Translations under genes and position numbers: made by a program | Part shown: positions 8,668 through 17,013 of the stretch, in pieces | How the letters are laid out: the number at the start of each line of letters is the position of its first letter | How positions within the stretch are numbered: position 1 is the stretch's first letter | The notes under the pieces: model-generated | Database searches by the model: none | Seen by the model: only the letters and a program-made list of their open reading frames with translations | Told to the model about the DNA's origin: nothing | Assembly: GCF_041435015.1 (NCBI RefSeq) | Contig: NZ_CP107989.1 | Location: 1,426,001 to 1,490,000, forward strand | Direction of reading: 5' to 3' | DNA from: Streptomyces canus | GTDB taxonomy: Bacteria; Actinomycetota; Actinomycetes; Streptomycetales; Streptomycetaceae | DNA: 64,000 nt

Positions 8668-9647
8668 ATCGCGGTCTCCCTGCGGACACGTGCCGTGAGG
8701 TCGGTGAGACCGGCGCGCAGTTTCTGGAGCGGGGTCGGCGGCAGGGAGCGGGTGGCGCCCCGGGCGTAGTACCGCTCGACATAGAACTGGACGACGGACA
8801 CGGCGCTGGTGAGGATCAGGTACCAGACGGTGGCGACCAGGAGCAGCGGCACGATGTCTCCGGGGTAGGTGGAGCCCATGGACTGCACGGTGCCGAACAG
8901 GTCGAGCAGGGAGACGTAGAAGACCAGCGAGGTGCTCTTGATGAGGCCGATGAGCTGGTTGACGTAGTTCGGGGTGATCGAGCGCAACGCCTGCGGGAAG
9001 ACGACCTTCCGGAACTGGTAGCCCTTCGGCAGACCGAGTGACGAGGCCGCTTCGTGCTGGCCCTGGTCGACGGAGAGGATGCCGCCACGGACGACCTCCG
9101 CGGCGTAGGCGGCCTCGTTGAGGCTGAGGCCGATCACCGCGATGACCATGTCGGTGGCGAGCCGGGACTCGTCGAAGGAGAAGAAGGCCGGGCCGAAGGG
9201 GACGCCGACGCTCAGCGTCTTGTACAGGGCACTGAAGTTGTAGAGGAACAGCAGGAGGACGATCAGCGGAATGGAGCGCAGAGCCCACACGTAGGTCCAG
9301 CTCACCGCCCGCAGCACCGGGCTCTTCGAGAGCCGGGCCAGGGCGAGCAGAATGCCGCCGAGGAGTCCCAGCACCGCGCTGTAGGCGGTGACTTCCAGGG
9401 TGATCACAAGCCCGTCGAGGACGGTCGGCCGCAGGAACCAGTAGCCGAACCGGTCCCACTGGTAGAACGGGTTGGTCACCAGGCCGTGGACGAACTGGGC
9501 CGCCAGAACCAGGACGACGGCGGTGGCGATCCAGCGGCCCGGTCGCCTCAAGGGCAGAACGCGCTGCGCTGCGAAGGGGTTTGACGGGGCGTCGGGGCGT
9601 GGCGGCGCCTCGGTGACGGACACGGCGGCGCCTGGGGGTTCACTCAT
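8664..9647 (-). CDS. ABC transporter permease, polar amino acid type
   Basis: The 327-residue protein has a hydrophilic, Pro-rich N-terminus and then about five to six membrane segments. The EAA loop NEAAYAAEVVRGGILSVDQGQHEAASSLGL marks the His/Glu/Arg/opine permease family (HisMQ-like). ATG 9647 is chosen over upstream in-frame codons because the family's N-terminus begins near here. It is first in the permease-ATPase-lipoprotein order and follows a Cys-type leader ORF at 9804-9953. A single permease implies a homodimer. The likely cargo is a sulfur amino acid. Confidence 0.9.
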
Positions 9648-9803
9648 GAGGGGCTCCGGCGGAGTCGGGATTCCCCTGGGGCACGGCGAACGCGGCGCAC
9701 TACGGGCGCAGGACGCGACGCACGGGAACCGGGGGCAGGGCGGACAACGGCACACCGCGAGCGCGGTGTTCGTCAGGAACGCGGGGGCTGCGGAGGCGGA
9801 ACG

Positions 9804-9953
9804 TCAGCCCCGACAGCGGGCACGGCCCGGTGCGGTACACAGTGCGCTGCTCACGCGGAGCAGATCGACGGCCCGGTTGGCGACGAGCGGGTTGCCGTAC
9901 GGACGTACGCAGCCCGGGGAACGGCGTGAGGCCGTCCTGGGAGCTGCGTACAT
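9804..9953 (-). CDS. Cys-type leader peptide upstream of the ABC importer
   Basis: A 49-codon frame from ATG 9953 contains NRAVDLLRVSSALCT, closely matching the RxHIDLxRVxxA signature of the leader at 5923-6009, and a later Cys near the end. It lies 156 bp before the permease gene on the same strand. The start is uncertain because no strong Shine-Dalgarno precedes ATG 9953. The DLLRVSSALC core is the reason to call it. Confidence 0.55.
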   Translation of the reverse strand: MYAAPRTASRRSPGCVRPYGNPLVANRAVDLLRVSSALCTAPGRARCRG

Positions 9954-10054
9954 GTCGGTCACCGTCGCTGTTCTCGGGGTTCAAGGCTCTTGTGAGCCGC
10001 AAGTAAAAGCAGGTGCCCGGACCGGTGTCAACGCCGGTCCGGCAGATGGGACGG

Positions 10055-10930
10055 TCAGGAGCGCCTGGCGGGCCGGGCGGCGTGCGCGGCCCAGTCCAGA
10101 ATCTGTACGGCGGCCCCGGCGGCCTCCAGGCCCTGGCAGTGGGCGTGGTGCCGGCGGGCGATGCCGTCGAGGTCGAGGTGGGTGCCGAAGGCCGGGTGGG
10201 CGGTCAGCCGGCGGGCGTAGGCCCACAGCGTGGGGTGGCCGGCGATGCGCTGCACCGCGGCGGCGTCGAGGTGGTGGCGGTGCACGGTGTCGAGTTGCAC
10301 CAGCGTGACCCACAACTCGACGTCGGCGGCGGTGATGTGATCTCGGATCAGGAACTCACGGTCGACGAGCCAGCGCTCCAACGAGCCCAGGGATCCCAGC
10401 AGTTGCTCGAGGGCGGCGACACGGTCCTCGTCGTCACCGCCCGCCGACCCGGCCTGCTGCGCGGCCTGCGCGATGCCGCTGCTCATCCGCTCGACGGCCT
10501 CGGTCTCCGACTCCGCTCCGCACGGGTACAGGGCCGGACGTCCGCCGCCGAAGTGCCGGGCCAGGTCGCGGGTGATGTCGGTGGCGTGGGTGCTGACGAT
10601 CCGCCCTGACCAGTCGTCGCTGAGCACCGGTGCGACGGCCGCGCCGGTGTATCGGTGCGCGCTGGCCTCGTACAGCGGGCGCAGCGCGGAATGCCCCCCG
10701 TCGGGACAGTCGGGGACCGGGTCCAGGAGGGTCACGGGACAGATGTCGTCGAGGCCGAGCAGGCTGTGCGCGACGGCGATGCGCAGACCGTCCGCGCAGG
10801 CTGCGGCCAGGTGCAGCCGGTAGCGGCGCGGCACGGCGTAGTGCCCGCTGCGTGCGTCCTGGCCGATCCGGCCCCGGAACGCGGGGGCCGGGTGGGGTGC
10901 GGAGATGCAGGCGAGCGGTGTGACGGACAT
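10055..10930 (-). CDS. Divergent glutathionyl-hydroquinone-reductase/GST-like protein
   Basis: The 291-residue protein follows the ECM4/YqjG layout. It has FRGRIGQDARSGHYAVPRRYRLHL at the N-terminus, then a thioredoxin-like half with ASAHRYTGAAVAPVLSDD. An all-helical GST C-terminal half contains EFLIRDHITAADVELWVTLVQLD. The usual catalytic CPWA motif is replaced by CADG (Cys45 kept, Pro and Trp lost). Streptomyces makes mycothiol, not glutathione, so the thiol used is unclear. GGGGAG precedes ATG 10930. A Cys-type leader ORF lies 53 bp upstream, tying it to sulfur status. Confidence 0.75.
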   Translation of the reverse strand: MSVTPLACISAPHPAPAFRGRIGQDARSGHYAVPRRYRLHLAAACADGLRIAVAHSLLGLDDICPVTLLDPVPDCPDGGHSALRPLYEASAHRYTGAAVAPVLSDDWSGRIVSTHATDITRDLARHFGGGRPALYPCGAESETEAVERMSSGIAQAAQQAGSAGGDDEDRVAALEQLLGSLGSLERWLVDREFLIRDHITAADVELWVTLVQLDTVHRHHLDAAAVQRIAGHPTLWAYARRLTAHPAFGTHLDLDGIARRHHAHCQGLEAAGAAVQILDWAAHAARPARRS

Positions 10931-10983
10931 GGGTCTCCCCGGGGTGTCGGTGCGCAGACGTGTACGCGGCGGAAGCGTCGGGC

Positions 10984-11076
10984 TCAGCCCAGGGGCCTGA
11001 TGGCGCTGCAGACCCGCAGCAGATCGATGTGACGGCGGGAGGTCAGAAGAGGCGACGGCCGGGATGTCCGGCTCAC
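10984..11076 (-). CDS. Cys-type leader peptide upstream of the GST-like gene
   Basis: A 30-codon ORF from GTG 11076 contains SRRHIDLLRVCSAIRPLG, with the conserved HIDLLRV core and a Cys within it. Length and motif match the putative leader peptide family found before actinobacterial sulfur genes. It lies 53 bp before the GST-like gene on the same strand. Confidence 0.7.
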   Translation of the reverse strand: MSRTSRPSPLLTSRRHIDLLRVCSAIRPLG

Positions 11077-11248
11077 TCGGCCGACGGCCGGTTCCACGCG
11101 CCTCATATTTCCCTACCTGTTCACTAGGATTCCCATCTGGAGTGTCGATCGGGCCGGAGCGCACGTCAAGAGGGCGTCCACGAGGCGGTCGGGGGCAGGG
11201 TTCGCGGCCCGGCCGGGCGGCGAGGTGGGGATCGCCGGCCGCGAGCGA

Positions 11249-12961
11249 TCAGTGCGACTCGCGGCTGACCTGCGAGCCGCTGGAACCGAGGAGGAAGTCC
11301 AGGTCGGCTCCCGTGTCGGCCTGTTGGACGTGGTCGACGTACAACCGCTCCCAGCCCCGCCCCGGGTTCGCGAAGCCCTCGACGGTGGCCGCGTTCGGGG
11401 TGCGGGCGGCGAGTTCGTCGGCCGGCACCTCGAGGTCGATACGGCGGGCCTCGACGTCGAGGCTGATGACATCGCCGGTCCGCACGAGGGCGAGCGGACC
11501 GCCCGCCGCCGCTTCGGGGGCCACGTGCAGGACGACCGTGCCGTACGCGGTGCCGCTCATCCGGCCGTCGCAGACGCGGACCATGTCCCGCACCCCCTGC
11601 TCCAGCAGCTTGGTGGGCAGCGGCATGTTGGCCACCTCGGGCATGCCCGGATACCCCTTGGGGCCGCAGCCGCGCAGGACCAGGACGGAGTCGGCGTCCA
11701 CGTCCAGGTCCGGGTCGTCGACGCGGGCGTGGAAGTCCTCGATGCTGTCGAAGACGACCGCCCGGCCCCGGTGCCGCAGCAGATGGGGTGAGGCGGCCGC
11801 GGGTTTGATCAGCGCTCCGTCGGGGGCGAGGCTGCCGCGCAGAACGGCGATGCCGCCCTCCTCGACCAGGGGCCGCGCCCGGGTCCTGATCACCTCCGCG
11901 TCCCAGATCGGGGCGTCGGTGAGGTGGTCCACCAGCGGCCGGCCCGTGACGGTCAGCGCCTCGGGGTCCAGGAGGTCGGCGACCTCGCGCAGCACGGCGA
12001 GCAGGCCGCCGGCCCGGTGGAAGTCCTCCATGAGGAAGCGTCCGGCGGGCTGGAGGTCCACCAGGACCGGCACCCGGGAGCCGATGCGGTCGAAGTCGTC
12101 CAGGGTCAGGTCGACGCCCAGCCGGCCCGCGATGGCGAGGAGATGGACGACGGCGTTGGTGGATCCGCCGATCGCGGCCAGCGCCACGATCGCGTTGTGG
12201 AAGGACCCCTTGGTCAGGAAGGTGCTCGGGCGGCGCTCGGCGGCCACCAGCTCCACCGCGAGCCGCCCGGTGCCGTGCGCGGCCGCCAGGAGCCGGCTGT
12301 CCGGCGCGGGCGTACCGGCCACCCCGGGGACGACCGTACCCAGCGCCTCGGCGACCAACGCCATCGTCGAGGCCGTGCCCATGGTGTTGCAGTGCCCGCG
12401 GCTGCGGATCATCGAGGACTCGGAGCGGATGAACTGCTCCTGGGACAGGGTGCCGGCGCGGACCTCCTCCGACAGCCGCCACACGTCCGTGCCGCAGCCC
12501 AGCGGTGTGCCGCGGAAGGTGCCGGTCAGCATCGGCCCGCCGGGCACGACCACGGCGGGCAGGTCCACCGAGGCGGCGGCCATCAGCAGCGACGGGATCG
12601 TCTTGTCGCAGCCGCCCAGCAGGACCACGCCGTCGAGGGGGTTGGCCCGCAGCATCTCCTCCGTGGCCATCGCCGCCATGTTGCGCCAGAGCATGGCCGT
12701 GGGCCGCACATTGGTCTCGCCCAGCGACACCACCGGCAGGTCGAGGGGGATGCCGCCCGCCTCGTACACACCGTCGCGGACGGACCTGGCCACCTCGTCC
12801 AGGTGTGCGTTGCAGGGCGTGAGGTCGGAGGCGGTGTTGGCGATGGCGATCTGGGGCCGGCCGGTGAAGGCGTCGTCCGGGACGCCCCGGCGCATCCAGG
12901 CCCGGTGGATGTAGGCGTTGCGGTCCTGTCCCCCATACCACTGTGCGCTGCGAAGGCCCAT
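11249..12961 (-). CDS. IlvD/Edd-family sugar-acid dehydratase
   Basis: This 570-residue protein is a full-length IlvD/Edd dehydratase. Fe-S and metal-binding regions include TPCNAHLDEVA, LGGCDKTIPSLLMAAAS and RGHCNTMGTASTMA. The tail motif CDGRMSGTAYGTVVLHV is also present. The form with LGCGTDVWR and short C-terminus is closer to sugar-acid (such as L-arabinonate) dehydratases than to biosynthetic IlvD. It is divergent from an IclR regulator with a zinc dehydrogenase behind it, which fits an oxidative pentose or sugar-acid pathway giving 2-keto-3-deoxy acids. The exact sugar is unknown. Confidence 0.85.
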   Translation of the reverse strand: MGLRSAQWYGGQDRNAYIHRAWMRRGVPDDAFTGRPQIAIANTASDLTPCNAHLDEVARSVRDGVYEAGGIPLDLPVVSLGETNVRPTAMLWRNMAAMATEEMLRANPLDGVVLLGGCDKTIPSLLMAAASVDLPAVVVPGGPMLTGTFRGTPLGCGTDVWRLSEEVRAGTLSQEQFIRSESSMIRSRGHCNTMGTASTMALVAEALGTVVPGVAGTPAPDSRLLAAAHGTGRLAVELVAAERRPSTFLTKGSFHNAIVALAAIGGSTNAVVHLLAIAGRLGVDLTLDDFDRIGSRVPVLVDLQPAGRFLMEDFHRAGGLLAVLREVADLLDPEALTVTGRPLVDHLTDAPIWDAEVIRTRARPLVEEGGIAVLRGSLAPDGALIKPAAASPHLLRHRGRAVVFDSIEDFHARVDDPDLDVDADSVLVLRGCGPKGYPGMPEVANMPLPTKLLEQGVRDMVRVCDGRMSGTAYGTVVLHVAPEAAAGGPLALVRTGDVISLDVEARRIDLEVPADELAARTPNAATVEGFANPGRGWERLYVDHVQQADTGADLDFLLGSSGSQVSRESH

Positions 12962-12972
12962 CGCTCGGCTCT

Positions 12973-13007
12973 TTCCGGTAATCGGTACGACGGTCTACTA
13001 TCCGGAA
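12973..13007. promoter_or_regulatory. Candidate IclR operator in the divergent promoter
   Basis: TTCCGG (12973-12978) and CCGGAA (13002-13007) form an inverted pair with a 23-bp spacer in the 50-bp gap between the dehydratase and IclR genes. A regulator binding here would control both. This is a pattern observation only. Confidence 0.4.
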
Positions 13008-13011
13008 CGCG

Positions 13012-13827
13012 ATGCAGCATACGCAGCCCTTCCCCGCTTCGACAGCCCCCGTCACGGACAGCGCGGAGGGCGACCGTCTCGTGGGATCGGACCGGGTGCT
13101 CGCCGTGCTCAAGGAACTCGCCCGGCACCCGGACGGGGTGTCGCTCGAAGCGCTCACCCGGGTGATCGGCAGCCCCAAGGCGACCGTGCACCGGGCCCTG
13201 GCCGCCCTGCGCCGGGCAGGTCTGGCGGGCCAGGACTCCCGCGGCCGCTATCTGCTGGGCGACGAGTTCCTTCGGATGGCCTTCGCCCATCACGAGGCCC
13301 GCCCCGAACACGTGCGTGTCCGGCCGCTGTTGAAGGCACTGTCGGACCGGTTCGGCGAGACCGTCCACTACGCCGTCCTGGACGGCCGTGAGGTCGTCCA
13401 CCGCGCCAAGGCCGACCCGCCCACCGGCGCCGTCCGGCTGACCTCCACGGTCGGAGGCCGCAGTCCCGCCCACGCGACCGGCGCCGGAAAGGCGCTGCTC
13501 GCCCAGGAGTTGGGCACCCTCGACGCCGTACGGCAATGGATCGGCGAGACGCCCCTGGAGCGCCGGACGCCTCGAACCCTGTGCACGGCAGCGGAGTTGC
13601 ACCGCGAGCTGCGGGCCACGCGCGAGCGGGGGTACGCCCTCGACGACCAGGAGCACGAGACCGGCGTCAACTGCCTCGCGCTGCCCGTGTACGGCACCTC
13701 GCCGACGGTTCCCTCCGGGGCGGTGAGCGTCAGCGCGCTGGCGTACCGGACTCCGCTGCGAACGCTGGTCGACGCGGTCGAGGAGATCCGCGACGCCCTC
13801 GGCCCCCTGAAGGAGCCCCCGAGTTGA
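13012..13827 (+). CDS. IclR-family transcriptional regulator
   Basis: The 271-residue protein has an N-terminal winged helix (VLAVLKELARHPDGVSLEAL, then SPKATVHRALAALRRAGL with recognition helix at about residues 54-70). An IclR ligand-binding domain follows, with RPLLKALSDRFGETVHYAVLDG, HATGAGKALLA and VNCLALPVY. GGAA lies just before the ATG. It is divergent from the dehydratase and its stop overlaps the dehydrogenase start (TTGA, 13824-13827). Local control of a sugar-acid pathway is the natural reading. Confidence 0.88.
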   Translation: MQHTQPFPASTAPVTDSAEGDRLVGSDRVLAVLKELARHPDGVSLEALTRVIGSPKATVHRALAALRRAGLAGQDSRGRYLLGDEFLRMAFAHHEARPEHVRVRPLLKALSDRFGETVHYAVLDGREVVHRAKADPPTGAVRLTSTVGGRSPAHATGAGKALLAQELGTLDAVRQWIGETPLERRTPRTLCTAAELHRELRATRERGYALDDQEHETGVNCLALPVYGTSPTVPSGAVSVSALAYRTPLRTLVDAVEEIRDALGPLKEPPS

Positions 13828-14861
13828 ACGCACCCGGCGCCGAGATACGCGCCTTCGTCCTCACGGCCCCCGGCGAGTTCGCGGTCCGGGCGGTACCCGC
13901 GCCGGTACCCGCACCCGGCGAGGTCGTCGTCGACGTGGAGCGGGTCGGGGTGTGCGGCACCGACCTGGAGTTCTTCACCGGGGCCATGACCTATCTCCAC
14001 CAAGGACACGCCGCCTATCCGATGCGGCTGGGCCACGAGTGGGCCGGTCGGGTCCGGACGGTCGGCGCCGGTGTGGATCCCGTCTGGACCGGGCGCCGGG
14101 TCATGGGCGACACCATGCTCGGCTGCGGGACCTGCCGCCGCTGCCGGCGCGGAGCGCAGCATGTCTGCGAGCAGCGGGAGGAGGTGGGCATCCGGGGCGG
14201 CCGAGCCGGTGCCCTGGCCGAACAACTCGCCGTGCCCGTCGGCTCGTTGCACATCCTGCCCGACTCCGTGGACCCGGTGCTCGGCGCGCTGGTCGAACCG
14301 GGCGGCAACGCCCTGCGGGCCGCGCGGGCGACAGGAGCGGGGCCCGGCGACCGGGTCCTGGTGCTGGGTCCCGGGACCATCGGTCTGCTGGTCGCGCTGT
14401 TCGCCCGGGCCGCCGGTGCGGAGGTGCATCTGCTGGGCGCCGGCGAAGCCTCCCTCGCCTTCGCGCGCTCGCTGGGCTTCCCGCACGCCTGGCGCGAGGA
14501 CACCCTGCCGGACCTGCCGTTCGACGCGGTCGTCGACGCCACCAACGCGGTCCATCTGCCCGCCCTGGCACAGGAGCTGGTCGAACCGGGCGGGCGGCTC
14601 GTGTACATCGGCCTGGCCGGCGAGCCCAGCAGGATCGACACCCGCACACTCGTCCTGAAGGACGTGACGGCGATCGGCGTCCTGTCGGCCTCCCCCGGGC
14701 TCGACGCCACCATCAAGGCGTACGCCGAGAAGGTCGTCGACCCGCGACCGCTCGTGGCCGCCACTGTCGCACTGGACGCGATCGGCGCCGTACTCGCGGG
14801 CGAGCGCCCGCCCGGCGCCGGTCCGGGGCCGAAGATCCACGTCGATCCCGGCCTGGTCTGA
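13824..14861 (+). CDS. Zinc-dependent alcohol/sugar dehydrogenase (MDR family)
   Basis: The 345-residue MDR enzyme shows the catalytic zinc ligands in GVCGTDLEF and LGHEWAG. Four structural-zinc cysteines lie in GCGTCRRCRRGAQHVC. The Rossmann loop is VLGPGTIGLLVALFARAAGA. A TTG at 13824, 8 bp after AGGAG and overlapping the IclR stop (TTGA), is the best start, implying translational coupling. It probably oxidises a polyol or aldose of the pathway served by the dehydratase. Confidence 0.85.
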   Translation: MNAPGAEIRAFVLTAPGEFAVRAVPAPVPAPGEVVVDVERVGVCGTDLEFFTGAMTYLHQGHAAYPMRLGHEWAGRVRTVGAGVDPVWTGRRVMGDTMLGCGTCRRCRRGAQHVCEQREEVGIRGGRAGALAEQLAVPVGSLHILPDSVDPVLGALVEPGGNALRAARATGAGPGDRVLVLGPGTIGLLVALFARAAGAEVHLLGAGEASLAFARSLGFPHAWREDTLPDLPFDAVVDATNAVHLPALAQELVEPGGRLVYIGLAGEPSRIDTRTLVLKDVTAIGVLSASPGLDATIKAYAEKVVDPRPLVAATVALDAIGAVLAGERPPGAGPGPKIHVDPGLV

Positions 14862-14865
14862 GTCC

Positions 14866-14897
14866 GCCTCCGTTCGAGGCGGCTCACGAACGGAGGC
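14866..14897. terminator. Hairpin terminator after the dehydrogenase
   Basis: An 11-bp perfect inverted repeat GCCTCCGTTCG / CGAACGGAGGC (14866-14876 and 14887-14897) begins 5 bp after the stop codon. It marks the end of the IclR-dehydrogenase unit, before the polysaccharide locus. Confidence 0.75.
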
Positions 14898-14997
14898 TGG
14901 CATTCCGCCCGTGCGGTGATCAGACTCGGTCCGTCAAGTGACACCGTCGGCATGTTCGGCGACCAGACATGATCGACGAGACGAAGGGTTCAGTCCG

Positions 14998-15597
14998 GTG
15001 AACTTCAAGGTGCAGCCGACCGCGCAGGTCGACGAGACGGCGGCGATCGGCGAGGGGACGACGGTCTGGGATCTGGCCCAGATCCGCGAGAACGCCCGGC
15101 TGGGGAGCGGGTGCATCGTGGGCCGGGGCGCCTATGTCGGCCCCGGGGTGCGGATCGGCGACAACGTCAAGCTCCAGAACTACGCGCTGGTCTACGAACC
15201 CGCCGTGCTCGGCGACGGGGTGTTCGTCGGCCCGGCCGCCGTCCTCACCAACGACTACTTCCCCCGGTCGGTGGACCCGCAGGGCAAGCTGAAGCGCGGC
15301 GCCGACTGGGAGGCCGTGGCGGTGGAGGTGGCCGAAGGGGCGTCCCTCGGGGCCCGGTCCGTGTGTGTGGCGCCGGTCCGCGTCGGCCGCTGGGCGCTGG
15401 TGGCGGCGGGCGCCGTGGTGACCCGGGACGTGCCCGACCACGCGCTCGTGGCCGGTGTTCCGGCGCGCCGGATCGGCTGGGTGGGCCGGGCCGGCGTCCG
15501 GCTGGTCGAGCGGGAGGGCGAGCCGGGCACCTGGGAGTGCCCCGAAACGGGCGCTCTGTACGACGAGAAGGACGGCGGACTCGTCGAACGCCCATGA
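14998..15597 (+). CDS. wbpD: WbpD/WlbB-type UDP-3-amino-sugar N-acetyltransferase (left-handed beta-helix)
   Basis: The 199-residue protein is built of hexapeptide repeats (VDETAAIGEGTTVWDLAQIRENARLGSGCIVG and so on) forming a left-handed beta-helix acyltransferase. LTNDYFPRS and the tail VVTRDVPDHALVAGVPARRIGWV are typical of WbpD/WlbB. That enzyme acetylates the 3-amino group of UDP-GlcNAc3NA with acetyl-CoA. GTG 14998 follows GAAGGG with 9-bp spacing. It opens the polysaccharide locus, and its likely partners (WbpA, B, E, I types) lie at 17780, 36786, 32818 and 19043. Confidence 0.8.
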   Translation: MNFKVQPTAQVDETAAIGEGTTVWDLAQIRENARLGSGCIVGRGAYVGPGVRIGDNVKLQNYALVYEPAVLGDGVFVGPAAVLTNDYFPRSVDPQGKLKRGADWEAVAVEVAEGASLGARSVCVAPVRVGRWALVAAGAVVTRDVPDHALVAGVPARRIGWVGRAGVRLVEREGEPGTWECPETGALYDEKDGGLVERP

Positions 15598-15676
15598 CTC
15601 CTTCTTTACGCCAAAACGCAAATCATCGAACATTCACCGGCATAACATGTGTGCGAACTGTGCAGACCAAGCACAA

Positions 15677-15701
15677 TGGGCACACGAACCAGTAGTGCCC
15701 A
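15677..15701. promoter_or_regulatory. Inverted repeat upstream of the polysaccharide operon
   Basis: TGGGCAC (15677-15683) and GTGCCCA (15695-15701) are perfect 7-bp arms with an 11-bp spacer. They lie in the 255-bp AT-richer gap between the acetyltransferase and the next gene. It could be an operator. No clear -35/-10 pair was found. Confidence 0.3.
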
Positions 15702-15715
15702 GGGGGGGTTACCGG

Positions 15716-15766
15716 GTGGAAACACCTATGCCTGAAATCAGGGTCGGCACAAGCTCCGAAGTCTGA
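15716..15766 (+). CDS. Possible 16-codon leader ORF
   Basis: A GTG at 15716, 7 bp after AGGGGGGG, opens a 16-codon frame (VETPMPEIRVGTSSEV) ending at TGA 15764-15766. The strong ribosome-binding site is the only support. It may be a leader for the polysaccharide genes or chance. Confidence 0.3.
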   Translation: METPMPEIRVGTSSEV

Positions 15767-15852
15767 CGTCCGCCTGCCTTCCACCGCCCGGCCGACCGCG
15801 CCGCGGCGCTCATAAGTCTGCGCAAAAACAGGGGGGTTGGTGTGTCCAACCG

Positions 15853-17013
15853 ATGAGCATCACACGTCTGGCCGCGCTCGGTCGTGAGGAACCGACGCTG
15901 CTCCCACTCGCCCAACGACTCCTCACGGTCGCCGAGTCGGGGCTGCCGTCGATGCTGCTGCCCGGCGGCGAGGCCTTCGCCTTCACCATGGCCGGGCGGC
16001 CGACGGCTGCGGGTTCCTGGACCCTGGAGCAGCGCGGCACCAGCACCCGGTACGCGGCCATCACCGCGCTGGGTGTCCGGTTCCTGCCGGAGGACCGCCA
16101 GCGCGCGGCCCTCGGCGGGCGCACCGCCGAGGAGTTCACGGGCCTGCTCATCGAGTCGCTGCCCGGCGTCACGAACCTCGGCGACGCGGCGCTCATCGCC
16201 TGGGCCGCCGCCGAGACCGGACACCCCAAGCTCTCCGACGCCCTGGCCCGGGTCGACGCCCTGGACGACGAGGGCCGGCCGCAGTACACCGTCGAGGCGG
16301 CCTGGGTGCTGTCCGCCCTGGCGACGGCCCGCGACTCGGTCGATGTGGAGAGACGTTTCTCCGCAGCTCGCGACCGTCTGCTGCGGGCCCGCATCGGCGA
16401 CAGCCCGCTCTTCCCGCACGCCACCGGCCCCGGCCTGGTGCCCTGGTACCGGGCGCATGTGGCCTGCTTCGCCGACCAGACGTACCCGCTCCAGGCCCTG
16501 GCCCGCGCCCACGCGAGCGACGGGGCCGGCGATCCGGAGGCGCTGGCCGCGTCCGAGGCCTGCGCCACGCGCATCTGCGAGCTCCAGGGCGACGGCGGAC
16601 AGTGGTGGTGGCACTACGACGCGCGTACCGGCCACGTCGTGGAGGGCTACCCGGTCTACAGCGTCCACCAGCACGCGATGGCGCCGACCGCGCTGTTCGA
16701 TCTCACCGACGCCGGTGGCAGTGACTTCGGCCCGGCGATCCGCAAGGGCCTCGGCTGGATGACGGACGTACCCGAACTGGCCGGACACCCGGAGCCGTTG
16801 ATTCTCGACGAGCTCGGCGTGACCTGGCGCAAGGTCTACCGGGGCGACCCGAAGAAGGCCGTACGCGCCGCCCGGGGGCTCGGCACCCGAGTGGCCCCGG
16901 GCCTCCGGCTGAAGGCTCTGGACCGGATGTACCGGCCGCTCTCCGTGGACCGCGAATGCCGGCCGTACGAGTTCGGCTGGATGCTGCACGCCTGGCAGGG
17001 GGGACGCATATGA
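15853..17013 (+). CDS. Alpha/alpha-toroid-like protein of the polysaccharide locus
   Basis: This 386-residue protein is mostly helical. It contains repeats such as TVEAAWVLSALATARDSVDV, and GDGGQWWWHYDARTGHVVEGYPVYSVHQHAMAP resembles the conserved core of six-hairpin and prenyltransferase/epimerase-like toroids. No signal peptide is seen. Function is unknown; an uronate epimerase- or lyase-like role acting on the polymer is possible. Its end overlaps the WecG-type transferase start (ATGA), so the two are co-translated. A GTG-start four-codon frame with SD AGGGGGG (15842-15856) overlaps its ATG. Confidence 0.6.
   Translation: MSITRLAALGREEPTLLPLAQRLLTVAESGLPSMLLPGGEAFAFTMAGRPTAAGSWTLEQRGTSTRYAAITALGVRFLPEDRQRAALGGRTAEEFTGLLIESLPGVTNLGDAALIAWAAAETGHPKLSDALARVDALDDEGRPQYTVEAAWVLSALATARDSVDVERRFSAARDRLLRARIGDSPLFPHATGPGLVPWYRAHVACFADQTYPLQALARAHASDGAGDPEALAASEACATRICELQGDGGQWWWHYDARTGHVVEGYPVYSVHQHAMAPTALFDLTDAGGSDFGPAIRKGLGWMTDVPELAGHPEPLILDELGVTWRKVYRGDPKKAVRAARGLGTRVAPGLRLKALDRMYRPLSVDRECRPYEFGWMLHAWQGGRI

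Noticed and set aside
9954..10054. Extra small gene between the leader ORF and the GST-like gene
   Set aside because: No start with a ribosome site and no conserved motif; it probably holds only promoter DNA and the end of the GST-like unit.
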